In this document: positions 1 to 11,700 of the stretch, one piece after another
Numbering within the stretch: position 1 is the first letter of the stretch
Layout: every line of letters starts with the position of its first letter
Assembly: GCF_003590095.1 (NCBI RefSeq)
Contig: NC_039492.1
Location: 868,001-932,000 of the forward strand
DNA: 64,000 nt
Direction of reading: 5' to 3'
DNA from: Trichoplusia ni
Lineage: Eukaryota; Arthropoda; Insecta; Lepidoptera; Noctuidae
The notes under the pieces: model-generated
The model's input: only the letters and a program-made list of their open reading frames with translations
Database searches by the model: none
What the model was told of the DNA's origin: nothing
Translations under genes and position numbers: made by a program

Positions 1-121
1 ACAAATAGCAGTACACATATAAAAATAATGCAAAGTCCAAATTTTGTTTAAGTTTGAATCCTAGAAGTAATATATCTATGAACATACAATACAATTTGTA
101 CTAATAAGTGACCATAATAAC

Positions 122-949
122 TAGAGATGCGCCGAATAACTATTCGGTATTCGGTATTCGGCGTATTCGGCAATTTTTTCACTATTCGTATTCGGCCGAA
201 TTATTCGGTTTGGTGCCGAATATATTCGGTTCTTTTTTTCCGCTACATTACCCGATGTAGAACTAAAAGAAATAACTTGTTCTGTTATAAGTCTACGGAA
301 TACTATAAAAAAATTGTTGAATTCAAAAATACTTTAACTCAGTGTTTATTTTTAACCAAAAATCAACATATTTATTTAACAACACTTTACTTACAACTTT
401 CTAGTCAATATTTATTTTAATCATACATTATACTTTTAGACCTCCAACAAAACAAAATATTTCAACCATAGAACAAGATAATAATCCCTACTATAATATT
501 ATAAATGCGAAAGTAACTCTGTCTGTCCGTCTGTTACGCTTTCACGTCTAAACCACCGAACTGATTTTAATAAAATTTGGTACAGAGATAGAGTTGACCT
601 TGAGAAAGAACATAGGATAGTTTTGTATCCCGGACTTTTGAAGACTTCTCTTGCAAACGTGATATAACCGACATCGACGCGGGCGAAGCCGTGGGCGAAA
701 AGCTAGTAGTATTAATTTCTGAAACTAAACAGTTAAAACTTAAAAAAAATATATTTTTTTTTAATGTTTGATCTTGCGGGCGGCAAGTAAGGACATGTTG
801 AAACCTGTTTACTAATAAATTAAAATAAAATAAATTGTAATAAAATTTTGAACCGAATAGTTCGGCCGAATATTCGGTTCGGTAAACTTTAAACCGAATA
901 ATATTCGGCATTCGGTTATTCGGTGAAACCACTATTCGGCGCATCTCTA
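122..949. mobile_element. Non-autonomous hAT-type element (MITE) with perfect 8-bp target duplication
   Basis: The termini are inverted repeats of TAGAGATGCGCCGAATA (122-138 and 933-949), continuing inward into degenerate TATTCGG-rich subterminal repeats. The element is flanked on both sides by ATAATAAC (114-121 and 950-957), the 8-bp duplication expected of hAT transposition. It has no transposase frame; short open frames inside are chance. A second repeat (490-707) sits within it. Confidence 0.85.
490..707 (+). mobile_element. Helitron-like repeat nested in the hAT element
   Basis: It starts ACTATAATATTATAAATGCG, passes through a CTGTCTGTCCGTCTG tract and a conserved AAACCACCGAACTGATTT block, and ends GCGAAAAGCTAGT. 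This start and CTAGT end match a very common lepidopteran family usually classed as non-autonomous Helitrons. The class assignment is from memory. Confidence 0.55.
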
Positions 950-957
950 ATAATAAC

Positions 958-1660
958 ACAACTTAGCTTTCATTATATTAAGAAAATCAACTTGTAAATA
1001 ATCTCCTTAGATTAAAGGAGTACCGACGCGCAATTGAACAGTCAGCAATAAAAGTTGATAACCAGATTTAAAAACAACATAACAAAATGTTAAAAGTTGG
1101 CTCTTTATTATTCCTAACGCCAACAGTTTATGATAAAGTTATTTTTTTACTTAATCTCAATAACTCGTAAAACATTTTATTTTGTTCTGTTGTTCATAAA
1201 TCTGATTTAATTCATCAAAATCTTTTTGCTCTCTGTACTATGTACTCTATACTTGCGTACTTCGTGTAGTTTGTTTTGTTTGTGGTCTATTCTTATTAGT
1301 ATAAATTGTTTGTAAGATGTGATGAGCAATAATGCAAGCATTACTTACAGCAAATTATATGATGCTATCTGAATGGTTAACTTAAGAGACACCAGCCGCT
1401 ATATCCTTTAGATCTTTTATGAAACTGTAAACTTGGGTTTTAAATTTTATAGAATTTTAAATGGAAACCGGAATGTACTTTGTAGGATGTAGAGGATAGA
1501 TTAATGTCCCTTGTGTGATAGAAAATAGAGTCCATAATTGGGTGTTTTACATTTTTTTACATAACTGGGAGATAAATTTGGCAAACTTTTGGCTGTTATT
1601 TATGAAGTAATGGTTATTCGACGCTTACACTATCGCAACATCTTTACAAACGTAGCGGAT
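958..1660. other. AT-rich stretch downstream of EDC4
   Basis: No coding exon, RNA gene or recognisable repeat seen. The stretch from about 1660 to 2015 is probably EDC4 3' untranslated region. Confidence 0.4.
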
Positions 1661-1666
1661 AACCTA

Positions 1667-1672
1667 TTTATT
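1667..1672 (-). terminator. Candidate EDC4 polyadenylation signal (AATAAA)
   Basis: AATAAA on the minus strand about 340 bases past the EDC4 stop codon. It is the nearest canonical hexamer; an ATTAAA variant lies at about 1733. The 3' end has no transcript support here. Confidence 0.4.
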
Positions 1673-2015
1673 CCCAGTTTCATTGACAAAGATGGATAAC
1701 GTTCGTAACGTTCTTTTTTTGTTATTTTTTTAGCTTTAATTTTGAGTTTTGAGGATATTTTAGTTTATGATGATGTAATTTGGCAATGTGTCATAAGTAA
1801 ATTATTATCGGTTTAAAAAAGAAACGTTAATTACAAGAGTTTTTTTCAGACAGGATTCAAGCTAAGGCTGATTGTCACTAAGTTATATAATGGAATATGC
1901 GAAGCGACATGGTATACTAAACAGTCAGACGATAGTGATGTAGTGCTCGGAGTAGGCTAGTTGCGGGCGGGGGGGGCTGCGGGCGCTAGTGGCGGCGGCA
2001 GTCGCAGCGCTTGGG

Positions 2016-2747
2016 TCAGGCGGCCGCCTTGACCAGCGCCTCGGTGGCCATGAGCAGCATGCGCAGCTGGCGCGCCAGCGCGTGCGACGGCGACGCCGCC
2101 AGGAACGACACCAGCTGCTTCTGCAGCTCGCGGACCACGCCCGGCAGGTGCTCGCGGGTCACCGGGTTCGACGTGTCCAGGTTCATCACGGCCTCTTCTA
2201 GGTACCTGCACGGAAACATTTGTTAAGTAAACCTGGCTTTACTAAATTCTTACATATAAGATGATAAAACACCGTTGTGCTTTTTCACCTATTCTGCCGC
2301 AATATTTTTGACAACGATATTCCTTACAATAAATACACAAACAGATATTCTGTGGCGGATCACAAGTCAATACAGCTGTCATACAAGCCGGTGCAATCAG
2401 AACAAACGTATACATATAGTTTGTCATAGACTCTGAACGGATTCACTATGAGGTCTAAAACGAATGAGTGTAATCAGTCACGGTAATACAATTGCATGCT
2501 AGGCGCTGTCCGCAGGCGGTGTGACATACTTGTGCTTGAGATGCGTGTCGCGGCCCATGTCGGCGGCCAGCTGCTGCACCAGCGACAGCAGCACGTGCTG
2601 CTTGAGCTTGCAGGGCGGCCCGAACACGGCGGCGGGCTCGGCCGCGCGACACGCGCACATCACCAGCGCCAGGTCCGACGCCGACAGCGCCTGCTGGAAC
2701 GCGCCGTTCACGTCGCCGTTCGCGATCTGGCACTGGATCTGGGCGAC
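2016..2747 (-). CDS. EDC4: EDC4 exons 23-24: Ge-1 C-terminal domain
   Basis: Exon 23 (2530-2747) opens in phase 0 and reads VAQIQCQIANGDVNGAFQQA, then VLLSLVQQLAADMGRDTHLK. It ends two bases into a Lys codon at a GTATGT donor. Exon 24 (2016-2205) completes that codon and reads YLEEAVMNLDTSNPVTREH to a TGA at 2016-2018. This is the best-conserved part of the family; in Drosophila Ge-1 the corresponding helical-repeat domain targets the protein to P-bodies (established knowledge). The 324-base intron between them holds nothing I recognise. Confidence 0.95.
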
Positions 2748-5700
2748 CTGCATCTATATCACACATGGATTTAGTGCAAACCTAAAATGCTACGTACAAG
2801 GAGTCCTTAGTAACGCGCCTGCTGCAAACAAAACTCAATACAGGTCCACACTGAATATCAATAGCGGCCGACTTTATGACGTCTTCTATCTGTGTTCTTC
2901 AATAATCGGCCTTCTATCGGACTGCTAGTAATGGTAACTATCAATACCATTTGGATTCATTTCCGTTGTCATGAATGAATGTAAATTTTACGTCATATAC
3001 TTGGTGAATCAATCATACAGTGAATACAAAAATAACTCTTTAGCCTAATAAATAAACTAAAGCAAACAACTATATAATACTAATACCAATGGAATAGGAA
3101 TTATCATAGCAACAACAACTTCACTTCTTAAGGCTACATCGAACTACAAAGGTAGGCACAAATTATAATACTTGTAGGAGAAAGGGAAGGGATTCTTGGA
3201 CACAATTTCTAGCGACATTTCGGTGGGGTCTCTGTAAGAAGATTAAACACAAATGGAAACACACACAAAGACAAAAAATAAATATATTATATCTAAAGCC
3301 TCGTTTACACTCAGCCTGAGTGGGCAGGGAAGTGAGCAGGGAAGTGAGCAGCGCGAGAGTGTAAACACGATACTTCCCATGCTATTGCCGCAGCCACTCG
3401 CGCTGCCCAGCGCTCCCTTGATTGTCGGTTTTTCGTGCGCGAGTCAAAGGACTGGCAGCGCGAGTTGCAGCGTGTGTTTACATTCAGCCCTCTCGCTCAC
3501 TTGTCGCCCGGCGTTCTGAGCGGAGTGACGTGTTGCTTTTCAATTCTCTGTCCAATTCTATACGCCAGCATTTACTATGTCGCTAGATTGGAGTAATGAA
3601 AAAGTAATACAGTTCTTGGAGTTGTATGAAAGTGAACGAATAATATGGGATCCACGCGATAAAAATCATAAAATGAAGCATAAAGTACACGATGCGTGGA
3701 ATCGCATCAGTACTCAAATGAACAATACTCCAATAGAAGAGCTAAAATCGAAGAAGAAATCACTTATGGCTACATTTCGACCACTCTTAAAGAAAAAAGA
3801 AAGCGTCTATACGTTCCGGAGCAGGTGCTGATGATGTGTTTCAGCCAATATGGTTTCCTTTTGAAACTATGGAAAGATTTTTAGGCACACTGTATGACGT
3901 GGAAGAAACAATTAACACGGAACAAAGGGTAACTACCTACATTCAATAATTAAAACACTTTTTATAGTATTTTTTTTTATTAAAAGTATTATTACATTAT
4001 TTTAATCAGATGATTATTACACCTTACTTAATACTACTATTTAGTTATTTTCTGTATTCAAATTATGAAAATAATGTGCAAATTCAGATCGAATTTCATA
4101 AATGTCTCTAGATGCGCGTCTTGGTACACGCGGTATTGGCCTAAGGGCTGAATTGTCTGGGTTGGGTTGATTTTGTCTCCAAGAGCCATCAATATTTACT
4201 CCGTCAGCTACGGAATCAAAAGTTCCTTGGGGAGCGTAAATGTTACTAGAGGTTCTACTGTTTATTAAAAAATTATGTAATAAAATACAGGTCATTGTTA
4301 TTGTTGGTACATTCTCTCTATCGATTTCGATTGGTTTTTTAAATATTCGAAAGACAGTTGTTAAAATACCGAAGACATTTTCTACAATGATACGAGAACT
4401 TGAAAGTTTGTTATTAAAAGTGCGTTCCATTGTGTTAAAATGATGATCTCCAGGAAAGGGTTTCATTATATGTTTATGTATTGCAAAAGCTCCATCACAA
4501 AGAAATACATAAGGTACATCAATTTCTCTTCCGGGTAAGGGCGCGTCTGGTGGCAAATTTATAGTGCCTGTGTTAATTTTTTGCATGAGTAAACAGGTCT
4601 GAAAAATTCCTCCATCACTAATGCGCCCCTGACCACCAATATCAGCAAAAATAAAACGGTATTCACTGTCAACGAGAGCCATTAGTATGATGCTATATGT
4701 ATGCTTATAGTTGTAATATTGTGAGCCACTGTGTGGTGGACATTTAATTACAATATGTTTCCCATCTATAGCTCCGACACATCGAGGAAATTTCCTCCTA
4801 AATCCCGCTTCTATAGATAACCATTCCGCTGGTGATTGTGGTAACTGAAACAGAAAAATATATTTATTAAAATTTTCAGAATTATCAAGCTGAGCATGAG
4901 GCACAATCTCCAGATGTCGAACCGCTACTTCAATCACCACTACCATACCAGCAAATCAGTTCGCCGTCACAGTCAGTTCCTTCGCCATCACAGGCAGACC
5001 CATCATCGACACCAGTATATAATAGGCCAAAAAAAGGCAAAAAAAGACCAATCCTTGACATAGATGAGGCTCAAAATAAAATATCTCAGACTTTAGACAC
5101 TTTGAACCAAGTGTTAAAAGATAAAAATACTCATACAAGTGAAAAGAATGAAGACGAGTGTGATCTTTACGCGAAACTCTTAGCTAAAAGATTACGAAAA
5201 TATCCCGAGTCAATGCGGGGAAGAATTATGTACCAAATAGATGGGTTATTTTTGCAAAATCCTTATCCAACCATCGACCATCAAGTTGATCGACCATCAA
5301 GTGTCTTCTCAAATCGTTCATCGGTAACGTCATCGCAATCACAGTATTCAGATTATCAAATCACATCAAACCCACCGATTCAACAATCTCAACTTGTTTA
5401 TATTCAACCAACGGTACAGTCTGACACACCAGTAGAGATCAGAGAAATAAGCCAGGAAAATAATGACATTTCAGCTTCTCCACGCCAAATGATGCTACAA
5501 ACTTCATCAACACAATATGTCTTGCCACCAAGAGTACTGTCCAGATTACCGGAAAGACGTGTTACACCTCAAAACCAAATGAATGTGATAGAAAGAGCCT
5601 ACTGGGATGCTAGCCAGAATTGAATTATAATTATTTTATTTGAATATAATAAAACATAATTTTAAAATACTTTTATTACTCACCTTAATTTGGTCCTTGA

Positions 5701-8700
5701 GAACAGAGTTGATAGCTTGACATACTTCAGGAATAATTTGCGAAATGGCTGGTGTAGAAACCTTGAATAAGTAGTGGAGACTTTTATAACTATCCCCCGT
5801 TGCTAAATATCGTAATGTTAATGCCAAACGTATCTTTGCTGGTATGGGCATTCGCAGTCTGGTTTGCTGTTTTTCAATCATAGGTCCAATTTTTTGTAAC
5901 AACAATTCAAAATCAGAAGATGACATTCTGCAAAAGTTAGAAAACTCGCCGCCATCTTCGGAAGTCAACTCCATAAAAAAAGTATTCATGCTGTTTCTGT
6001 AACAAAAACATAGGTAGGTAGGTAAGATTATTCATCATTCATATCGTCGAAGTGTTTGATGTACTTATAGGAAGTTATTGTGAGTACTTACGTCGTTCGA
6101 TTTTGATGAATTTTTTTCATCCACCATCTTCTTTGGCGATAGCGTCTTTTTTTTAAATTTATTTTTAAAACGTTTACGTAATTCATAACACTAAGCAGAC
6201 ATACAGCTGTCGCCGCAACAATCTCAACGTCAGCCATGATTGCCAGTTGCCCGGTAAAAGAAGTATGAGGGTTCAGTGTAAACAGCATTCACTCGCGTCA
6301 ACGCTGCCGCGGCAATATTTCCGGCAGCGCGAGTCGCAGGTGAAACGGCTGAGTGTAAACGAGGCTTAAGATTTTTAACGTTAAAGGGACTTGAATTTAA
6401 GAATACTGTGTATACACTGAACCGATATAACGTAGCTTAATTATAGTGTTGGGATACGTGACGGGAAGTTTGTAAGAATGTATAAGTTTAATAGTGATAT
6501 GATATAAGTAGCGTAGTAAATACCTGTCGGTCGTGCGCATGCGCACTGGGCGTGGCGGGCGAGTGCGCGCGCGACGCTAGCGCCGTCGAGCGCGCCTGCT
6601 CACGCCACCAACTCAACTCCTTCTCCAGGACACTGACAGACACCATTATGTATATTAATATGATTAAAGATCTCGATGGCGTGCAATCAGGGAGGCCTAT
6701 ATCCAGCAGTGGACGAATATGGGCTGCTGTAGCAATACCACCAATAGGCAAGAAGGTAACAATACACGTGAAAAGAAGTAAGTTTGATTCGTCGCCGCGT
6801 CAACTCATGATTAAGGTTGGGCCTGAAACTAGTCGGGTGATCCCGATTATTACGTGTGGGTCAGCTGTTGTACCATTTAAGTATGGAAGATCTACAATAA
6901 CACAATTGGCAAGATTTTGACAAAGTAGTTTTTTTTGCAATGTAATTAATAATTAACGTATCACAAAATCTTTTATATCTTTTGTGCAAGCAAGTGTAAC
7001 CGGGAGCGAACGGTATGAACCCGCAGTGTGAGGGGCAAAGGCCGATTAAGGCCGTAGCTCCATGCGCACGACGCGGCGTCGGACGATGTACCCGCCGATG
7101 GCACATGCGCATGAGGCCACGGCCAAACACACCAATCTCGGCGCTACCTAACCCGCGTAGGTACCGCTTGAAATTAACATCGAATTAAGAAACGAGTTTC
7201 GCTCATGGGTGCTCTCAACTTCTATGGGTTAAAGCCCAAAGGCATTGACGTAAACACGTGCTTGAAAAATTCTTTGATATGCTAGTTTGATCCCGATGTT
7301 TTCCTTCGTGTGCGCGCAGGCTGGGGCCCGGCCTGTGTCGCTAGGGACGTGTACCTGTGCGCGGTGTCCCGCAGCACGTCGGCCAGCACGTGGTGTGGCG
7401 CCGCCCGCGCCGCGGCCAGCGCGTCCGAGTGCCTCTCCAGCGCTGAGCGCCGGCTGGGGCCCGGCCTGTGTCGCTAGGGACGTGTACCTGTGCGCGGTGT
7501 CCCGCAGCACGTCGGCCAGCACGTGGTGTGGCGCCGCCCGCGCCGCGGCCAGCGCGTCCGAGTGCCTCTCCAGCGCTGAGCGCCGGCTGGGGCCCGGCCT
7601 GTGTCGCTAGGGACGTGTACCTGTGCGCGGTGTCCCGCAGCACGTCGGCCAGCACGTGGTGTGGCGCCGCCCGCGCCGCGGCCAGCGCGTCCGAGTGCCT
7701 CTCCAGCGCTGAGCGCCGGCTGGGGCCCGGCCTGTGTCGCTAGGGACGTGTACCTGTGCGCGGTGTCCCGCAGCACGTCGGCCAGCACGTGGTGTGGCGC
7801 CGCCCGCGCCGCGGCCAGCGCGTCCGAGTGCCTCTCCAGCGCTGAGCGCCGGCTGGGGCCCGGCCTGTGTCGCTAGGGACGTGTACCTGTGCGCGGTGTC
7901 CCGCAGCACGTCGGCCAGCACGTGGTGTGGCGCCGCCCGCGCCGCGGCCAGCGCGTCCGAGTGCCTCTCCAGCGCTGAGCGCCGGCTGGGGCCCGGCCTG
8001 TGTCGCTAGGGACGTGTACCTGTGCGCGGTGTCCCGCAGCACGTCGGCCAGCACGTGGTGTGGCGCCGCCCGCGCCGCGGCCAGCGCGTCCGAGTGCCTC
8101 TCCAGCGCTGAGCGCAGGCTGGCGGCGGCGGCCGCTCCGCCCCGCTCGGCTGCTGCACGCGCTGCTGCCTCTGTGTTGGCTGCGACTGCGGGAGCGACGT
8201 ACAGTGTAAGTGTTAGGGCTTCCATACACGGGAAGCTCAGAAAAAGCAGCGCCGTGTCCTCAAAAATAAAGTAGGAGGCGATCTGTCGCTGCCGGCCGTA
8301 GTGAGAAAGATGGTTGGTAGCGCAGAGTCGTGGGACGCCACCTCGCCACTATCACCAGGACGTTATGTCGCTGAAGGAAACTGCGGAGCGGGAGAAGGAA
8401 ATCTCGACTCCTTTCCCCGGCCGCAGAAAGCGCACCGGACATAGAAGGGCGGACAACGCTCTTTTCCAGAACCCATGGGTTCGGGTGAGGGACTTGGGGA
8501 TGTCCCCGCCCCCTATAGCATGGCCCCTAGGCGGAGTCCCTGAGACGATGCACGGGGTAGGTATACACCTCACTACCCCATGCACGAGGCAGCACTAGTG
8601 CGGGACTGTGGAAGAAACTGGACTCCCGCGGCCTCGCGTGTACAAGTGCAAAGTGACACATCGGGGTTATAGCCGGTAAGAGTCCGGCACGCCTTCCGCG

Positions 8701-11700
8701 TCGCCCCAGGCGGCGGAAGTGCATGAGGATTTCCCCCCGTAAAAAAAAACTTGTCACTTAGCCACGTGCTCTTCGCATGACATAAACCTCTCTACTAAAA
8801 TAGCTGTGACAATAGTTTTGTCAGATCTAGTATGCCTCCGAAACATCGTGTCTTTACCGCACATTTGCACCTTGTATAGATTCCGTCTGAAATGCCTACG
8901 TGATATACTGAATATCCATTGGTCGGGACATATTCTTTAAACGGAAGTACTAGGGCGAGATGGTGTAGCGAGTTGGTAGAGACCTATAATGCGGCGCCAG
9001 TTTAGATGGGCTGGCCTCTTAAAGCCGTGTTGATAAAATTTCTCTGGTCGTTGAAAAATAACTGTTATGGCGCATAGATGTATGGATGATTTTGATGGAG
9101 GAACTATAGTCTATAGTGTTATGATTGTAGACAAAACTTGATTTGTACATGTTTTCTTATAAATTTTGTAAATGATGAAATTTAAGTAATTTAGCTATTT
9201 AATTGTTTTACAGATAAAACAATGACTTGTATTTTACTATCAACACCAGTAACCATATTTTTCGTTTATGTAGAAAATAAAACCTGTAACAACAAATAAA
9301 TAGTGATATAGCGACACTCACACTCTTTGGTCCCGTTCTGGAAGGCCTGGTTGATCTGCCGGAAGATCTGCGCGTGCGCCTTCTCCATGACGGGCACGAC
9401 GCTCTCGAACAGCGCGTCGCGGAACGACTCGCGCACCATGTCCGACAGGGACTTGGCTATCGACGTCGACAGACGCTCCATCACCGTCTGGGTGATGAGG
9501 ACATATAAATTATAGTACAAGTAAGAAATGATGATTTTAAGTAACTTGTTTAACTTCGGTAGGAAAATATTTTTTTAAATAGATTGTTATACAACTTGAA
9601 CTTCGTTGAAAAAACATACAATTTTTTCTCTTGAAAAGTTTAATTTCGGCATCAGTCAGAATTAAAATTCCAGTAGTGTGGTTTGGTGCATCGACTTGTT
9701 TGTACGTTTCCATAGTCTGACCACCAGTTTAATCAAAGGGTATCGTTAGCCTAAGTAACTGAGTTGAGGTGGTCAGATAGGCAGTCGCTACTAGTAAAAC
9801 ACTGGTACTTAGCTGAATCCGGTTAGACTGGAAGCCGACCCCAACATAGTTGGGGATAAGGCTGGGCCGATGATGATCCAGGCTACTTCCTTTATCCTCG
9901 ACTTTATGCTAGGATAGCTAGTGTGCGGTACCTTGCTGGTGGCGAGCTTGTCGATGTTGTCCCGCAGCAGCTGGTCGGTGGCGGAGATCTTGGTGGCCAG
10001 CTCGCTCTGCAGCGCGGCGGCTTGTGATAGCTAGTGTACCTTGCTGGTGGCGAGCTTGTCGATGTTGTCCCGCAGCAGCTGGTCGGTGGCGGAGATCTTG
10101 GTGGCCAGCTCGCTCTGCAGCGCGGCGGCTTGTGATAGCTAGTGTACCTTGCTGGTGGCGAGCTTGTCGATGTTGTCCCGCAGCAGCTGGTCGGTGGCGG
10201 AGATCTTGGTGGCCAGCTCGCTCTGCAGCGCGGCGGCTTGTGATAGCTAGTGTACCTTGCTGGTGGCGAGCTTGTCGATGTTGTCCCGCAGCAGCTGGTC
10301 GGTGGCGGAGATCTTGGTGGCCAGCTCGCTCTGCAGCGCGGCGGCTTGTGATAGCTAGTGTACCTTGCTGGTGGCGAGCTTGTCGATGTTGTCCCGCAGC
10401 AGCTGGTCGGTGGCGGAGATCTTGGTGGCCAGCTCGCTCTGCAGCGCGGCGGCCAGCGGCTCCAGCGCGCGCGCGGCGCCCACTCCCGCCGCCTGCGCCG
10501 CGCGCGCGCTGGCCGCCTCGCCCACGCGCGAGATGCGCTCCCAGCTGCGGGGGGAGGCAGGTATTAGGCGATAGGGTAATATCATTTATAACTGCCGCAT
10601 CGGCAAAGGCGAGACGGCCGGGTCGCCCCCGTACGAGGCGTTCAGTTGAGAATGGGGCGGCTTCAACTGGTCTAGGCTGGAAATACATCGAACTTGCTGC
10701 CCGAAATCGAAAGAGTAGAAAAATCTTCTACGAACCCCTGATGAGGGATAACAGGATTTTATTATCATCATTATCACATCGGCAAAGGCAGTATGGGACG
10801 TTCGCAACCCGATGGAACGTTGACCTACAAAAGGTAGCTGATACGGACTGAATAGGGAAAGCAGAAGACTGGGTACCCAGAAATTTGATAACAATACGAG
10901 GAGGAGCCAAGTAACATTATTTGTTACTAGATCATTGACAATAATAATTCTGCTTGTTACTTACCCATCAGCGAGCGCGCTCTCGACGGCGGCGGCAGTC
11001 CGCTGCGCGTGCGCATGTAAAGCCTCGTCGATCATCTCGCGCGGTGACGTCACGGCCCCGCGCAGGCTGCGCAGCTCGCGACTCTGGTTGCTCACCATTT
11101 CTATACAGATTCATACACCATTATGTACAATTTAAGATCATTTTGGTGATTAAAATATCTTTTTGACAACAAAAGCTTTTTGAAAACTTTTAGATAACGG
11201 GTCCGGGTAGCCCTTACGAAAATTCTTTTGTTTATTTTTTATCACATTCATATTTTATTTTAATTAACAACGTTTAGTTTTTACGTTTCATCATTCACAA
11301 CTTTACATATTTTATACCTGTATGACTTTGCGCAGAAGATTCGAATATTTGCAAAACCTGTCACACGATCTTAGCCTCTATATAACAACCTGTCCAGACA
11401 CGCACCAGTAAGCTTGTCGAGTTTATGCTCGAGTGCCTCGAGGCGCGTCTTGTCGGCGGGCGCGAGCCCCGCGCCGCGCGCCTCGTCCCGCTCGGCGCCC
11501 GACGCGTTCAGCGACGTGTTCCCCGACTGGTTGCTCGACTTGTCGCTCGACGCTTTGCGCTGGTTCGCTTCCGCTATTTGAGGGATGGAAATCTGGGGCC
11601 AGGTCTCGCTGTCTACAAGTTAGGTTGTTGTTAGTATTCAAATTGTATGAAAAAGACTTTGGATGATAGAATGGGTTGAATTTAGAGAGTATGAGATCAT

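Larger units (their letters stand above)
3297..6366. mobile_element. Complete PIF/Harbinger DNA transposon in an EDC4 intron
   Basis: Perfect 20-bp terminal inverted repeats AGCCTCGTTTACACTCAGCC lie at 3297-3316 and, inverted, at 6347-6366. Both ends are flanked by TAA (3294-3296 and 6367-6369), the 3-bp target duplication typical of PIF/Harbinger. GC-rich subterminal blocks with GCAGCGCGAG motifs occur just inside both ends. It carries the two genes expected of the superfamily: a DDE transposase on the minus strand and a MADF/Myb-like protein on the plus strand. It sits in the 3.8-kb intron between EDC4 exons 22 and 23. Confidence 0.95.

Noticed and set aside
127..420. 97-codon frame in the hAT element
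   Set aside because: Composed of TATTCGG repeat translation and AT-rich filler; no transposase motif.
2766..3296. Searched for an additional EDC4 exon between exons 22 and 23
   Set aside because: The protein alignment is continuous across that junction and no frame there fits.
7319..8116. Regular repeats resembling a CRISPR array
   Set aside because: The units abut with no unique spacers, are over 100 bp, and the host is a eukaryote.
7287..8274. Several overlapping open frames on both strands
   Set aside because: GC-rich tandem array A makes open frames in most phases. Only the minus frame ending VLADVLRDTAHR fits EDC4.
10024..10851. Long plus-strand open frame with repeated Cys/Trp/Arg-rich peptide
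   Set aside because: It is the antisense of tandem array B; the period 108 is a multiple of three, which keeps any stop-free frame open. The real coding strand is the EDC4 exon.
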